DNA from: Clostridium manihotivorum
GTDB taxonomy: Bacteria; Bacillota; Clostridia; Clostridiales; Clostridiaceae
Direction: 5' to 3'
DNA: 64,000 nt
NCBI RefSeq assembly: GCF_004015185.1
Contig: NZ_CP025746.1
Coordinates: 1,116,001 to 1,180,000 of the forward strand
Position numbers and translations under genes: made by a program. A model generated the notes under the pieces. The model did no database searches and had not been told where the DNA came from. It saw only the letters and a program-made list of their open reading frames with translations. Below are positions 49,171 to 59,302 of the stretch, one piece after another (the first letter of the stretch is position 1; each line of letters opens with the position of its first letter).

Positions 49171-49638
49171 ATGGCAAAAAGAATAAAATATAAGATAGGG
49201 GATATCTTTTTAATTCCTTTAGATGAACAACTGAATGCAGTTGCAAAGGTAATAAAGAATCATCTTGCTACTGTTTTTATTATTATATATAAGGTTAAAC
49301 CTATTAAAGCTGATGAAGTAATCCATATTGATACCTTAAGTGATGACAACCATATTTTAATGAGATGGAGTTATGATTCAGCATTAAAAAGCGGTGAGTG
49401 GAAAATAATAGGTAATTCTTCTGTTTCTGATGAATTTGAAATGCCATATTTTCGAACTAATGATGCTAGAGGAGTATATTATCTTATAAAAGGGACAGAT
49501 ACTCATATGGGAGAGAAGGAAGCAATTGAGGTAAGTGAGCAAGAAGCCATGGAAAAAGGCTATCCTTATGGAATTACCAACGAAATAGCTTTACCAAAGT
49601 CATGTATGTATTTATTTAAGAAGAACAATATGCTTTAG
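49171..49638 (+). CDS. Imm26-like immunity protein, orphan
   Basis: A 155-residue protein starting MAKRIKYKIGDIFLIPLDE, the Imm26 pattern, with AGGAGG 5 nt before ATG. Imm26 proteins protect from secreted polymorphic toxins. No toxin gene stands next to it, so it may guard against kin or be a leftover of a lost cassette. Confidence 0.7.
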   Translation: MAKRIKYKIGDIFLIPLDEQLNAVAKVIKNHLATVFIIIYKVKPIKADEVIHIDTLSDDNHILMRWSYDSALKSGEWKIIGNSSVSDEFEMPYFRTNDARGVYYLIKGTDTHMGEKEAIEVSEQEAMEKGYPYGITNEIALPKSCMYLFKKNNML

Positions 49639-50201
49639 TTTATTTAATGGTTGAAGTATCTAGCGAATAGCTAGGTACTTTTATTTTTAATGAATATTGT
49701 TGCTTTAACAATGATTTACCCAAATGAGTGTAGCATAATAGAGCCGTGTAAATTAGCTGCTAAATTAGAGTTATTGGATGTGGTCATAAAGGTACTTAGT
49801 AAAAGACTCTCTTTCTAAACTAGAAGAGAATGCGTTAAAAGGTATTGACACGCCACTGTTTATGTTAAGGTAAATTAGTATATGTTTCTTAGTAATGATT
49901 ATATCATCTACTGAGTTCCATGGTAGCCTATATTCAGAAGAGCTACTTGTTGCCTCAAATCCTTCCTCGGATAATTCTAAAGTGGTGGATTCAAGATTAA
50001 TTGGACCTAACATATCAACAAATCGCTTCTTATAAATCACATCAAGAAATTTAGGGAAAAATATAATCCATAGTATACCGAATATAACCATAATAACAGA
50101 TAAGAAGTTCAGTGCTTGATTAAGATATTGATAAACTAAATTTAAAACTATTATTATTGGAGCCATACCTGTAGAAATAAATTTAGCATATTTAGAACGT
50201 T

Positions 50202-51723
50202 GGCTCTGTAAAAAATTTTGTGTAAACTGAATAAAACGAACTCCTTCTTGGCAATAATTAAGATAAAAAATTAATACAAGGAGGAGTTTTTTTATGAGTA
50301 ATGTGTCGAAAGAATTATTAAGAGAATATATAAAGGATCAGAATTTTACTAGTGCTAATGACATCCTAAATGGTCTAAAAGATATGTTTAGAGATGTTTT
50401 ACAAGAAGCTTTAGAAGCCGAAATGGATGAAGCATTAGGATATGGAAAATATGAAGGTTCAGAAAAAATTAATGGAAATAGCAGAAATGGATATTCAAAA
50501 AAGACTATAAAAACCGAACTAGGACCTGTACAGGTCGATATTCCAAGAGATAGAAACAGTGAATTTGAACCTAAACTAATCCCTAAACATCAGAGATCCG
50601 TGAATGGAATTGAAGACAAAATTTTAGGTCTCTATGCAACAGGAATGACAACTAGAGATATATCTGAGCAAATAAAAGAGTTATATGGGGTTGATGTTAG
50701 TGCTGAAACTGTATCTAATATAACCAATAGGATATTGCCACTAGTTTCAGAGTGGCAAAACAGACCATTAGAAAAAGTTTATTCATTTATTTTTATGGAT
50801 GCGATACACTACAAAGTAAGAGAAGATAAGCAAATTATAGTTAAAGCTGCTTATGTTGTCATAGGTGTTAATCTAGATGGAGCAAAAGAAGTTTTAGGAA
50901 TATGGATAGGAGCTAATGAAAGCAGTAAATTCTGGTTATCAGTACTAAATGACCTTAAAAATAGAGGAGTTCAAAGTGTGCTTATATTCTCTGTTGACGG
51001 TCTTAACGGCTTAAAAGAAGCTATCGGAGCTACATTTCCATTTGCAAAGATACAAAGGTGCATAATACATCAAATTAGATCTAGTATGAAATATATTCCG
51101 TATAAAGATAGAAAGGCTTTTGTAGCTGATTTAAAGGGAGTATACAAAGCTGTTGCAATGGAAAATCTAATATCACTAAAAGAAAAATGGTCTAGTAAAT
51201 ATCCTAATGCAGTTAAGAGTTGGGAAGATAATTGGGATAATTTAAGTACATTCTTTGCATTTCCAGATAACATAAGAAAAATAATATATACTACTAATGT
51301 TATAGAAAGCCTAAATAGCCAATTTAGAAAAGTAACTAAAACTAAGCTAATATTCCCTAATGATGATAGTCTATTAAAGATGCTCTATTTAGCCGTTGAA
51401 CGCGTAGCCAAGAAATGGACCAGAAATTACCCTGATTGGGATTTAGTCATTAGTCAACTTAATATTGTATTTAGCGATATTTTAGATAAAACATCATAAG
51501 AAAAAGAACTTTAAATTAGGAAATTCCTAGAATTAAAGTTCCTTTAAAAATTATTTTGCCCAAGTATATTATTGCCACTAATTGGAGATAATATACATAA
51601 AGGCTAAATAATTCGATTGCTAAAAATATACATCATTAGACAAAGCCATAAATACTATGATTATTCAAGTTATCGATTATTTCTAAGAAGAAAATCAGAA
51701 TACACAAAAATATTTACAGGCTC
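50202..51723 (+). mobile_element. IS256-family insertion sequence
   Basis: 1522 bp. Left end GGCTCTGTAAAAAATTTTGT and right end TTACAGGCTC with ACACAAAA form imperfect inverted repeats. Both ends are flanked by the direct repeat AGAACGTT (50194-50201 and 51724-51731), the 8-bp target duplication expected of this family. Confidence 0.92.
50294..51499 (+). CDS. IS256-family transposase
   Basis: A 401-residue mutator-type DDE transposase: GNSRNGYSKKTIKTELGPV, IPRDRNSEFEP, first Asp in FIFMDAIHYKV, second Asp in FSVDGLNGLKEAI, CIIHQIRSS and the Glu in TNVIESLNSQFRK. All key residues and full length are kept and AGGAGG precedes ATG, so the element looks active. Confidence 0.95.
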   Translation: MSNVSKELLREYIKDQNFTSANDILNGLKDMFRDVLQEALEAEMDEALGYGKYEGSEKINGNSRNGYSKKTIKTELGPVQVDIPRDRNSEFEPKLIPKHQRSVNGIEDKILGLYATGMTTRDISEQIKELYGVDVSAETVSNITNRILPLVSEWQNRPLEKVYSFIFMDAIHYKVREDKQIIVKAAYVVIGVNLDGAKEVLGIWIGANESSKFWLSVLNDLKNRGVQSVLIFSVDGLNGLKEAIGATFPFAKIQRCIIHQIRSSMKYIPYKDRKAFVADLKGVYKAVAMENLISLKEKWSSKYPNAVKSWEDNWDNLSTFFAFPDNIRKIIYTTNVIESLNSQFRKVTKTKLIFPNDDSLLKMLYLAVERVAKKWTRNYPDWDLVISQLNIVFSDILDKTS

Positions 51724-51827
51724 AGAACGTTTAGAGGATTTGGATTCTTTATTGAAAATAAGTAAATCTTCAATTGTGTTTGTAAAGGATATTTTAATAT
51801 TAATCACCCTATCTTTTCAATATAGTA

Positions 51828-52463
51828 TTATAAATATTTGCAAATAGTATTTCCATCCTCGTCAAAAACGTAAGTAAGGTTTGTAAATGCATCAACTTTT
51901 ATAATAGTTACTACATTTTGTTTTAAGTTCATCGATGGAATTTTATACTTACCATGATTTAATGGGGTTATCTTCTTAGATAATAAATTTACAAAATAAA
52001 AGTTTCCTTGAGCGTTGACAAATATTTTATTAGTGTTTTTAAAAGGGAATACTATGATATTTGTTACTCCTTCTTTTAAAAATGATGTCACTAAAAACTC
52101 TCTTAAATCTTCAGATAAAGGAGATTTAATTTTTAATACTGATTTCTCGTTATCTATATAAGTAAATACAAAGTCCTGATTCTTTGTGATCTGATAGCCA
52201 CAGTAATTTAATTTATTATTTTTTACTTCTATATTTTTATTTGATAAGATATTGTCTTTATCAGCATCTATCTCAAATATTCTAACAGTTTCATAGTTAT
52301 ATACCTTATTTTCGACGTTCATTACTAAGCTACAATTATAGTTAATTTCCTCAGTTACACTAGAAAAGGTGTACTTACTGTTATTCAAATCATTTTTAAT
52401 AAATATAACTACGCACAATAATATTATTAGTGCAAAAAAAGCTAGTAGTATCTTTTTAAACAT
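51828..52463 (-). CDS. Membrane-anchored protein of unknown function
   Basis: A 211-residue protein with an N-terminal membrane anchor (ILLAFFALIILLCVVIFI) and a beta-rich outer part. It is not a lipoprotein, as no lipobox Cys is present. The region repeats a pattern like a short beta-propeller or sensor (YVFDEDGNTI at the end). No family recognised. It lies between two YcxB-like genes on the same strand. Confidence 0.6.
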   Translation of the reverse strand: MFKKILLAFFALIILLCVVIFIKNDLNNSKYTFSSVTEEINYNCSLVMNVENKVYNYETVRIFEIDADKDNILSNKNIEVKNNKLNYCGYQITKNQDFVFTYIDNEKSVLKIKSPLSEDLREFLVTSFLKEGVTNIIVFPFKNTNKIFVNAQGNFYFVNLLSKKITPLNHGKYKIPSMNLKQNVVTIIKVDAFTNLTYVFDEDGNTICKYL

Positions 52464-52556
52464 TATTAACTCCTTATTATTAAAGTAAATCTATATTTTC
52501 AAACTAATGATGCATGGCAAGGAGAAAGGATGAAGACTGTTTTACCTATTAACGTA

Positions 52557-53084
52557 TTACTTTGAATACATATCAATATGATCATAAAGGTACTTAATAA
52601 AGTGGTTCTTTTCTTCGTCAGAAGAAAAAGCACTCAAGGGGATTGAATATCCTATAGTAGGATCAATGTAAATAAATATATAATTATCAGTAGTAATGAT
52701 ACTTAATACTGATGCCCATTCAAATTTATAGCTAGAAGAGCTATTACTATATTTAGTTATACCTTCATCTGATAATTCTATAGTTAATGGATGAAAGGCT
52801 GTCTTTCTTAACCTAAAAGTAAGAAAAAGTTTAGCTGATAAGTTACCAAGCATAGGGAAAAATATAACCCACAATATGCAGAATATAAATTCGGCTACAT
52901 ACCAATATGAAAAGCCTAGTCCTAGACAGTAATAGTCATATATAAATCCTATTATTACTATCAATGGAATAAGGGCTATAAAAAATATTTTAACCCTTTC
53001 ACTACCAGAAGAAGGTTTGGCTTGCATATTCAGCTCAACCATATCTTTAACAGTATTTGTAAAGGATACTTTCATAAATTTCAC
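52557..53084 (-). CDS. YcxB-like membrane protein, paralogue 3
   Basis: A 175-residue paralogue of 46200-46712: MKVSFTNTVKDMVELNMQAKP start, two membrane segments (~33-52 and ~62-82), C-terminal YcxB-like domain (TIELSDEGITKYSNSSSSYKFEWASV). Function unknown. The three copies in 7 kb suggest local amplification. Confidence 0.72.
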   Translation of the reverse strand: MKFMKVSFTNTVKDMVELNMQAKPSSGSERVKIFFIALIPLIVIIGFIYDYYCLGLGFSYWYVAEFIFCILWVIFFPMLGNLSAKLFLTFRLRKTAFHPLTIELSDEGITKYSNSSSSYKFEWASVLSIITTDNYIFIYIDPTIGYSIPLSAFSSDEEKNHFIKYLYDHIDMYSK

Positions 53085-53214
53085 CCACTTTTCTTTCCGT
53101 ATTTAATGTTTATACCATGAAATATATCTGACTTATTAGATATGTCACTATCATCATTTGAATAAGTAATGAGCAAGTTGCTATGGTATTTAAGAAATCT
53201 TAGCATATTACTTA

Positions 53215-54364
53215 TTATATATATATATTTCAATAAAACTTCTACATTTTAATGCATAGCCTGTCTATGATTTCTGTAGGGGTTTTATTTATATGTGTAA
53301 TAAACCTTTGCACTGCTTCGCTTACCCTAGATAAGGTAGGATAGAATGCATTATTAATTATTCTTGACTTAAGCCACCCCCATAACCCCTCTATCAAATT
53401 AAGTTCTGGACTATATGGTGGTAAAAATACTAACTCTAATCTATTTTTATTCTCATATAAAAAGGGCTCAAGTAGTTTTGCATGATGTATTCTTGCATTA
53501 TCTAGTATCATTACGATTTTACCCGTAGGGTATTGTTCTAGTATACACTTTAAGAATCTTTCAAATACAACTGCATCATACCTCTCATGCTCTTCACAAT
53601 ATACTTTTCCTGTACCATAATCCAATATCCCTATTAATTTTACTCCAGCATTTTTACCGTAGGTTGGGATTTTACGCTGCTGACCTTTCTTAAACCAAGT
53701 TTTCTGTATAGCTTGATAGTCTCTTATCATGGATTCATCTTCGAACAGAAGATGCGCTAGCTCCCCATTAATTAGTTTTTTTTAGGTCTTCAAAAGTTAC
53801 CTTAAATTCTTCTTGCTTTTCTTTATCAGCTTTTTTTAGTACGTAGGTTGGTCTTGTATAGCTTAGATTTAATCTATGCAAAATTTCATGGATTCCCCTG
53901 TGACTCATGGTTATACAAAATGTTTTAATCACCCACTGCCTAATTATTTCAATAGTCCAGTTTTTTCTAGATTCAAACCCGACTTCGTCAGGAGTTTTAT
54001 TTGTTACAATTTCAACTATCATGGCTTCTTGGTCTTTACTCAATTTTCTGGGAGCTCCTGTACTATGCTTCATTACTAAGCCTAGCAATCCTTTAGCTTT
54101 GTAGTTTTTAATGTAGTCTCCGACTGTATGTTGATCTAAAGAAACCATTTTAGCAATATCAACATTTGAAGCACCTTCCAAGTGCCTTAATATTACTAGG
54201 TATCTTTTATACATTCGTACATTTTTAGTTTCCTTCATAATTGACTTTAATTCATTAATTTTTTCATTTAATTCTAATGTATTATTTGAATAAATATTAT
54301 CCATATAAATCACAACCTTTTAAATATTATTGTAATTATTTTGCACTTATTTGCGATTTATATA
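53215..54364 (-). mobile_element. IS630-family element, copy 1 (degenerate)
   Basis: Limits are set by comparing with the better ends of copy 2: TATATATTTCAA at ~53221 and TATATAAATCGCAA at ~54364 on the opposite strand. IS630 elements insert at TA. The ends have drifted. Confidence 0.65.
53242..54313 (-). pseudogene. IS630-family transposase, frameshifted in an A8 run
   Basis: A winged-helix N-terminal part (54313-53768: SNVDIAKMVSLDQHTVGDYI) and a DDE part (53730-53242: ILDNARIHHAKL, PPYSPELNLIEGLWGWLK). They are separated by a shift after EDLKK. One A fewer in the A8 run restores LKKLINGELAHLLFEDESM, as in copy 2 which has A7. A natural slippage frameshift as in some IS elements is possible. 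Confidence 0.85.
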
Positions 54365-54581
54365 TTTGGTAATATTCTACTATGAATTTTTATTATTGAA
54401 ATTTATATATTTTAAATATATAGGGCAAAATTGCAATTTTATATATGGCTTGATGATAAATTTTTTGTATTAGCTTTAAACATATTATACAAGTAAATCA
54501 TCAATTTGTACTTAATAAATTTATTGCAAAAATCTTATAATTATCATTTTTTATAAATTCAATATTTTCTTTTACCTCAAG

Positions 54582-54634
54582 GAGGCTGTTGTATGTGAAT
54601 TAATTCAATTCATATGCTACAGCCTCTTTTTTAC
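54582..54634. terminator. Strong hairpin with T-run
   Basis: GAGGCTGT...ACAGCCTC with inner GAATT/AATTC pairing and six T. No gene lies directly upstream on the plus strand. Confidence 0.65.
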
Positions 54635-55489
54635 TGTCTAGAAATTCCACATGTATACAAAAAGCTATAAACTAACCTTAATTTTTTGATGTATACAAAT
54701 TACGTTACAAACTATAAAAAGGTAACTGTATTTAGTTTGGTAACCGATATTCTCACTCTAAAATTGAATGAATTCTACATAATAAGACAGCATTTTTCTG
54801 ATAGATAAACATTGTCAATATTTGCACTTTGTTAATTAAAAGCATAGAAATAGAGATTTGCATGGGATTAATTGTTGCAAAAAGTATTTAATTGTTGGCT
54901 TACGGTATTTTAGCGCGAAATACAGCGATACAAGTTTTTGTTTGTATTATATTGAAAATGCTGTCTAAAAATATTGGCGTTTTAGGTGAAATAGAAATTT
55001 TGTTATTAAATGCTATATATAAGGATATACCAATTAAAAGTAAAGGATACAAATCAATAAAGTTAGCACTAACAGGTAAGTTTTATTTCTATTATTTTTA
55101 AGATTTTAGAACTAGAATAGCTATTCTTCTATATATTTAAATTGATTTATATAAGAAAAAAACTTATAAAAATCTAGCTATTAATAGTATTTAATTATTA
55201 ATCTGAATTAATTTATATAGTTAAGTGTTAACAGCAGTTTTGCACATATATTATTGCAAAAAAAGCAACCATTATATAAATAAATGAATAAAAATACGTT
55301 GATTATTAAAAATGGACATGTTGTTATATATTTCCAAAGTGTTAGCCTTAAGATTTTATAATAAACATGTACTCAGTTGATACAACAAATATAAAAAAAC
55401 TTAGTTAGACATATGAGTATGAAAATATAATAGTAAATTAAGTTTTTATGCAAATAAAAGCACGAGATAAATAAAAGGAGGCAAATATA
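54635..55489. other. Leader region of the RiPP cluster without supported gene
   Basis: About 850 bp of AT-rich DNA. A 69-codon frame at 54892 lacks a ribosome site and is not called. TATAAT at 55426-55431 is a candidate -10 for the precursor genes, but no good -35 was found at 17 bp. Confidence 0.4.
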
Positions 55490-55657
55490 ATGGAGAATAA
55501 AAACAACATATTTAGTGAATTTGATATTGAGGTGAGTGAGCTTGAGTTCATAGATGTAATGCCATCAACAGCGGCTTCTAGAGCAGGTATATTTCCATTA
55601 TCGACATCAACTTGTGGATCATCCTCTTCATCAACTTGTTCATCCTCTTGCAGCTAA
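55490..55657 (+). CDS. Thiopeptide-like RiPP precursor peptide 1
   Basis: A 55-residue peptide with AAAGGAGG before ATG. The leader (to ~PSTAAS) is acidic with FDIEVSELEFIDV; the core has AGIFPLSTSTCGSSSSSTCS and ends SSCS. It is the most divergent of five precursors: the shared GGNGSS of the others is replaced by RAGIFPL. Ser, Thr and Cys are the residues turned into azoles and dehydroamino acids by YcaO and LanB enzymes encoded downstream. Confidence 0.88.
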   Translation: MENKNNIFSEFDIEVSELEFIDVMPSTAASRAGIFPLSTSTCGSSSSSTCSSSCS

Positions 55658-55720
55658 TGTTATAGATAATTAGCTATAACTTGAAAATATATAAACAATA
55701 CATATTAAGGAGGTGAAAAA

Positions 55721-55900
55721 ATGGAAGAAAAAAAGGCTCAAGAAATAAACAATATAATTGATGATTTCGACATAGAAGTTATAGAACTGGACAATGTAAA
55801 AGCGGTACCATCAACAGCAGCATCAAGTGGAAATGGCTGGTCATCAACTTCAACCTGTGGATCATCATCCTCATCAACTTGTTCAGCATGTTGTAGCTAA
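55721..55900 (+). CDS. Thiopeptide-like RiPP precursor peptide 2
   Basis: A 59-residue peptide; AAGGAGGTG precedes ATG. Leader MEEKKAQEINNIIDDFDIEV, then IELDNVKAVPSTAAS; the core has SGNGWSSTSTCGSSSSSTCS and ends ACCS. The Trp and the Cys-Cys end are unique to this copy and would give a distinct product. Confidence 0.9.
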   Translation: MEEKKAQEINNIIDDFDIEVIELDNVKAVPSTAASSGNGWSSTSTCGSSSSSTCSACCS

Positions 55901-55963
55901 TGTCATATATAATTAGCCATAACTTGAAAATATATAAATTTTCATATGAAGGAGGTGAAAAGA

Positions 55964-56140
55964 ATGGAAGAAAAAAAGGTTCAAGAAATAAACAATATAC
56001 TTGATGATTTTGATCTAGAAGTTATAGAAATGGATAATGTACAAGCAGTTCCATCAACAGCAGCATCAGGTGGAAATGGATCATCAACCTCAACATGTGG
56101 ATCATCATCTTCATCAACTTGCTCATCAAGCTGTGCATAA
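55964..56140 (+). CDS. Thiopeptide-like RiPP precursor peptide 3
   Basis: A 58-residue peptide. ATG 55964 follows GAAGGAGGTG; the earlier in-frame ATG 55946 overlaps that site. Leader ends EMDNVQAVPSTAAS; core GGNGSSTSTCGSSSSSTCSS then SCA. The core is identical to those of peptides 4 and 5. The leader's FDLEVIE patch is the likely recognition site for the maturation enzymes. Confidence 0.92.
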   Translation: MEEKKVQEINNILDDFDLEVIEMDNVQAVPSTAASGGNGSSTSTCGSSSSSTCSSSCA

Positions 56141-56193
56141 AAATAAACCAATAAAAAATATTAAAAATAAAATTGTGGGAGGAATTAAATAAA

Positions 56194-56370
56194 ATGAATA
56201 AGGAAAATGTAAAGGAATTAAACAATATACTTGATGATTTTGATATAGAGGTTATAGAGATGGATAATGTACAAGCAGTACCATCAACAGCAGCATCAGG
56301 CGGAAATGGATCATCAACCTCAACATGTGGATCATCATCTTCATCAACTTGCTCATCAAGCTGTGCATAA
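56194..56370 (+). CDS. Thiopeptide-like RiPP precursor peptide 4
   Basis: A 58-residue peptide starting MNKENVKELNNILDDFDIEV behind TGGGAGGAATT. The frame before ATG 56194 overlaps the ribosome site. Leader and core are the same protein sequence as peptide 5. Confidence 0.92.
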   Translation: MNKENVKELNNILDDFDIEVIEMDNVQAVPSTAASGGNGSSTSTCGSSSSSTCSSSCA

Positions 56371-56423
56371 AAATAAACCAATAAAAAATATTAAAAATAA
56401 AATTGTGGGAGGAATTAAATAAA

Positions 56424-56600
56424 ATGAATAAGGAAAATGTAAAGGAATTAAACAATATACTTGATGATTTTGATATAGAGGTTATAGAGATGGATAATGT
56501 ACAAGCAGTGCCATCAACAGCAGCATCAGGCGGAAATGGATCATCAACCTCAACCTGTGGATCATCATCCTCATCAACTTGCTCATCAAGTTGTGCATAA
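56424..56600 (+). CDS. Thiopeptide-like RiPP precursor peptide 5
   Basis: Duplicate of peptide 4 with the same 58 residues and a few silent codon changes. It is the last precursor before a 15-bp palindrome and the biosynthetic genes. Multiple identical copies raise precursor dose. Confidence 0.92.
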   Translation: MNKENVKELNNILDDFDIEVIEMDNVQAVPSTAASGGNGSSTSTCGSSSSSTCSSSCA

Positions 56601-56672
56601 TAAAAAATATTATCTATAGTCAATGCCTTAACTCATAGAATAGACCTTAATATAAGGCATATATGGATTTTG

Positions 56673-56704
56673 GGAAATTGCATAATTCCAATTATGCAAT
56701 TTCC
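56673..56704 (+). terminator. 15-bp perfect hairpin between precursors and enzymes
   Basis: GGAAATTGCATAATT and its exact complement with a 2-nt CC loop, then TAAAAAT rather than a T-run. It could partly stop transcription, or protect the 3' end, so that precursor RNA exceeds enzyme RNA. Confidence 0.6.
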
Positions 56705-58104
56705 TAAAAATAAAAGCTCATAATTTAAAAATAATTAATTTTTAGAAGTTGATTATTTTTAAATTATGAAAAAGGTAGTGTGTAAAATGGAATTAGTTTA
56801 TTCGAGATTAAATCACATAGATAAACAGGAAATTTTAATTAGTGATGAATTCTATAAGGCTTTTATTAAATTCATAGAAGAGTATCAGTTGTTTTTTCAA
56901 ATAAAGGAGCAGCTGAAGGATAAGCTGTCAAATTTGATTGATACAGATGAGAAACATCGAATCTGCTATATTTACTTACAACACATGCTTAAGAAAGGAA
57001 AGTATAAGTTCAATAATATTCCAAAGTTTGAGGATATAAGCGAAAAACTAAGGATCGAAGTAAGTAATGTGGCTCAGTTAGAGGATAGAATTAAAGCTGA
57101 TAAAGCATATATTGAGGGGAAATATAATGATTTAGTTAAGCAGTCTTCAGAAAATATGTTCAACATATTCTTTAAAAATCCTTATTTCAACAATGCTGTT
57201 CTTATAGCAAATTACAGTATGCATAAGACTCTATGTAGAAGAAGACATAAAGATTTAAGTAAACTTTGGAAGACTGTAATGAGAGGCTTTGCCAAGAGTG
57301 CACCGCTATCTTCTTATACATCACTGGTTGTAGACAATAATAATCGAAGCAAAGTGAAGATAGATTATCTGGTTATATTGAAGCTATTATATAGTTTTTT
57401 GCAAAAAGAAGAAGTTATCTATAAAAGTCTCTTCCTTATAGAATATGAAGAGAAAGGAAACAAGCTTGTCGCAAAAAGCTGTTTTAGCCAGCTTAGTAGC
57501 AAAAGTCAATTTATAGGAAATGAATATAAAAAGTATAGTCTTCATTTAAGGCTTAAAGAAACTATGAAAAGTGGCACTATATTAAAGGGAAATGAGCTTA
57601 TAGTCTTGTTTGGAGGAGGAAAAGACGGACTTGAGAAGGTTAATAAGCTTCAGCAATGCGGTTTTTTAATTAATACAATACTTCTTAAGCACAAGGAACC
57701 AACCTTAGAAGAACTCATAGACATATGCTTTGAATTTTCCTGTGAATCAGAAAGTTTGCAGTCTCTTTATAAAAATCTGCAAGAAATTAAAGATTACGTA
57801 AATAATATTCCTGGTATAGACAATATGGTAAATAGAAGGGATATTGTAGATAAAATTAAGGATAGAGTTAGAAGTAGTTTCGAAATATTAGGATATGATG
57901 AGTTTAAAAGTGATATTAATCAACCCTTTCTAACGGAAAATAACTACTTTAGTAAAGAATACGCTTCTTGTAGTTTAGATAAAAAAACAAAAGAGAATTT
58001 AAATAAGATAGCTAAAATACTACCCATATTCGACAGAAGACTATTGCTCAGGTTTTTTATTAAAGATGAACTTGAACTTTCAATCCCAAAAGATTTTAAA
58101 GATA

Positions 58105-59302
58105 TATATGTTGCAAGATGAAAATTTCGATATGATATTTAGGTAAGAACATCCATTAATATAAGATAACTAAAATATCCAAACTAGAATATAAAATAAA
58201 AATTATAGCGAGGTTTTAAATATGGATATTTTGATTCTTAATAAGATTGCTGGGCATGAAGATGATATAAACGAGTTAAAATCAGCTTTAAAAAAGACTA
58301 AAAACACAAGGTTATATAAAAGATATTCTGTTTTACTTAAGCATTTTGATGGATTTACAAATAGAAAAATAGCTGAAATGGAGAATCTAGAAGAACATAC
58401 TGTTTCTACATATATAAAAAATTATAAATCAAAAGGAATAGATGGATTAAATATTGGCCACGGCGGCGGAGCGCAAAGAAAATCAATTCACTTCAAGAGA
58501 AGCTCATTGTAGAAACTATAACTACAAAAACTCCAGAAGATGTAGGCTTCGAATCTAAAATGAATTGGACTATTGAATTAGTGAGGCAATGGGTTATTAA
58601 AGAATTTAATATAAATATGTCACATAGAGGAATAGCATATGTACTTCATAGATTAAATTTAAGTTATACTAGACCTACTTACGTCTTAGCGAAAGCTGAT
58701 AAAGAAAAGCAAGAAATTTTTAAAAGTGACTTTAAAGCTTTAAAAAAATGCCTCAATGGCTTAGTTGATACCATCTTATTTGAAGATGAATCAATGATTA
58801 GAGATTATCAAGCAATTCAAAAGAGCTGGTTTATAAGAGGACAACAAAGGAAAATTCCTACGTTCGGTAAAAATGCAGGTGTTAAACTTATGGGAATATT
58901 GGATTACGAGACTGGTAACGTATATTGCGAGGAACATGAAAGATATGACGCTAAGATATTTAATGACTTTTTAGAAAACGTACTTAAGCAGTATCCAAAA
59001 GGAAAAATTGTTGTGGTATTAGACAATGCTAAGATTCATCATGCAAAGCTGATTCAGCCATTTCTTAATAGAGTTAAAGATAGGCTTGAATTGATGTTTT
59101 TACCACCGTATAGTCCAGAAATGAATCTTATAGAGGGGTTATGGGGATGGCTAAAGGCATCTGTTATTAACAATGTCTTTTATAAATCTCTGCCACAAGT
59201 TAGAACTGCAATTCAAAAGTTTATAAGTAACATAAATAAGGTTCCTACTCAAACAATAGACAGGCTATGTGTTAGATTGTAGAAACCAATTTGCAATATA
59301 TA
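58105..59302 (+). mobile_element. IS630-family element, copy 2, inside the dehydratase gene
   Basis: 1198 bp with terminal inverted repeats TATATGTTGCAA and TATATATTGCAA (11 of 12 match), flanked by TA at 58103-58104 and 59303-59304, the family's target duplication. It lies in the same direction as the host gene. Confidence 0.9.
58222..59282 (+). pseudogene. IS630-family transposase, frameshifted after the N-terminal domain
   Basis: The first 96 codons (helix-turn-helix: FTNRKIAEMENLEEHTVSTYI) run out of frame at AGAAAATC near 58478. Adding one A gives RKINSLQEKLIVETITTKTP, matching copy 1. The DDE part (to 59282) is intact: FEDESMIRDYQ, VVLDNAKIHHAKL, PPYSPEMNLIEGLWGWLK. The lesion differs from that of copy 1. 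Confidence 0.87.

Larger units (their letters stand above)
49771..51807 (-). pseudogene. YcxB-like paralogue 2, split by an IS256-family element
   Basis: The N-terminal part runs from GTG 51807 to about 51724 (VINIKISFTNTIEDLL, KSSKRS), the C-terminal part from 50201 down to 49771 (KYAKFISTG onward). Removing 50202-51723 and one 8-bp duplicate restores a 168-residue frame reading KRSKYAKFISTGMAP, colinear with the 170-residue paralogue at 46200. Confidence 0.9.
56141..56600 (+). repeat. Tandem duplication of a ~230-bp precursor unit
   Basis: 56141-56370 and 56371-56600 match almost exactly, including the intergenic part (AATAAACCAATAAAAAATAT) and the ribosome site. They differ only in a few synonymous bases, so the duplication is recent. 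Confidence 0.92.

Noticed and set aside
51617..51847. 76-codon plus-strand frame at the right end of the IS256 element
   Set aside because: It is antisense to the N-terminal fragment of the disrupted YcxB-like gene and crosses the IS end.
54892..55101. 69-codon hydrophobic frame upstream of the RiPP precursors
   Set aside because: No ribosome site, start is TTG in AT-rich DNA, no recognisable motif.
55490..56600. Repeats considered as a CRISPR array
   Set aside because: Units are about 230 bp and coding; no 20-40-bp repeats with unique spacers and no cas genes exist in the window.
56022..56623. Long minus-strand frames across the precursor repeats
   Set aside because: They arise from the repeated Ser codons (TCA/TCC) read backwards; the plus-strand peptides have ribosome sites and conserved leaders.
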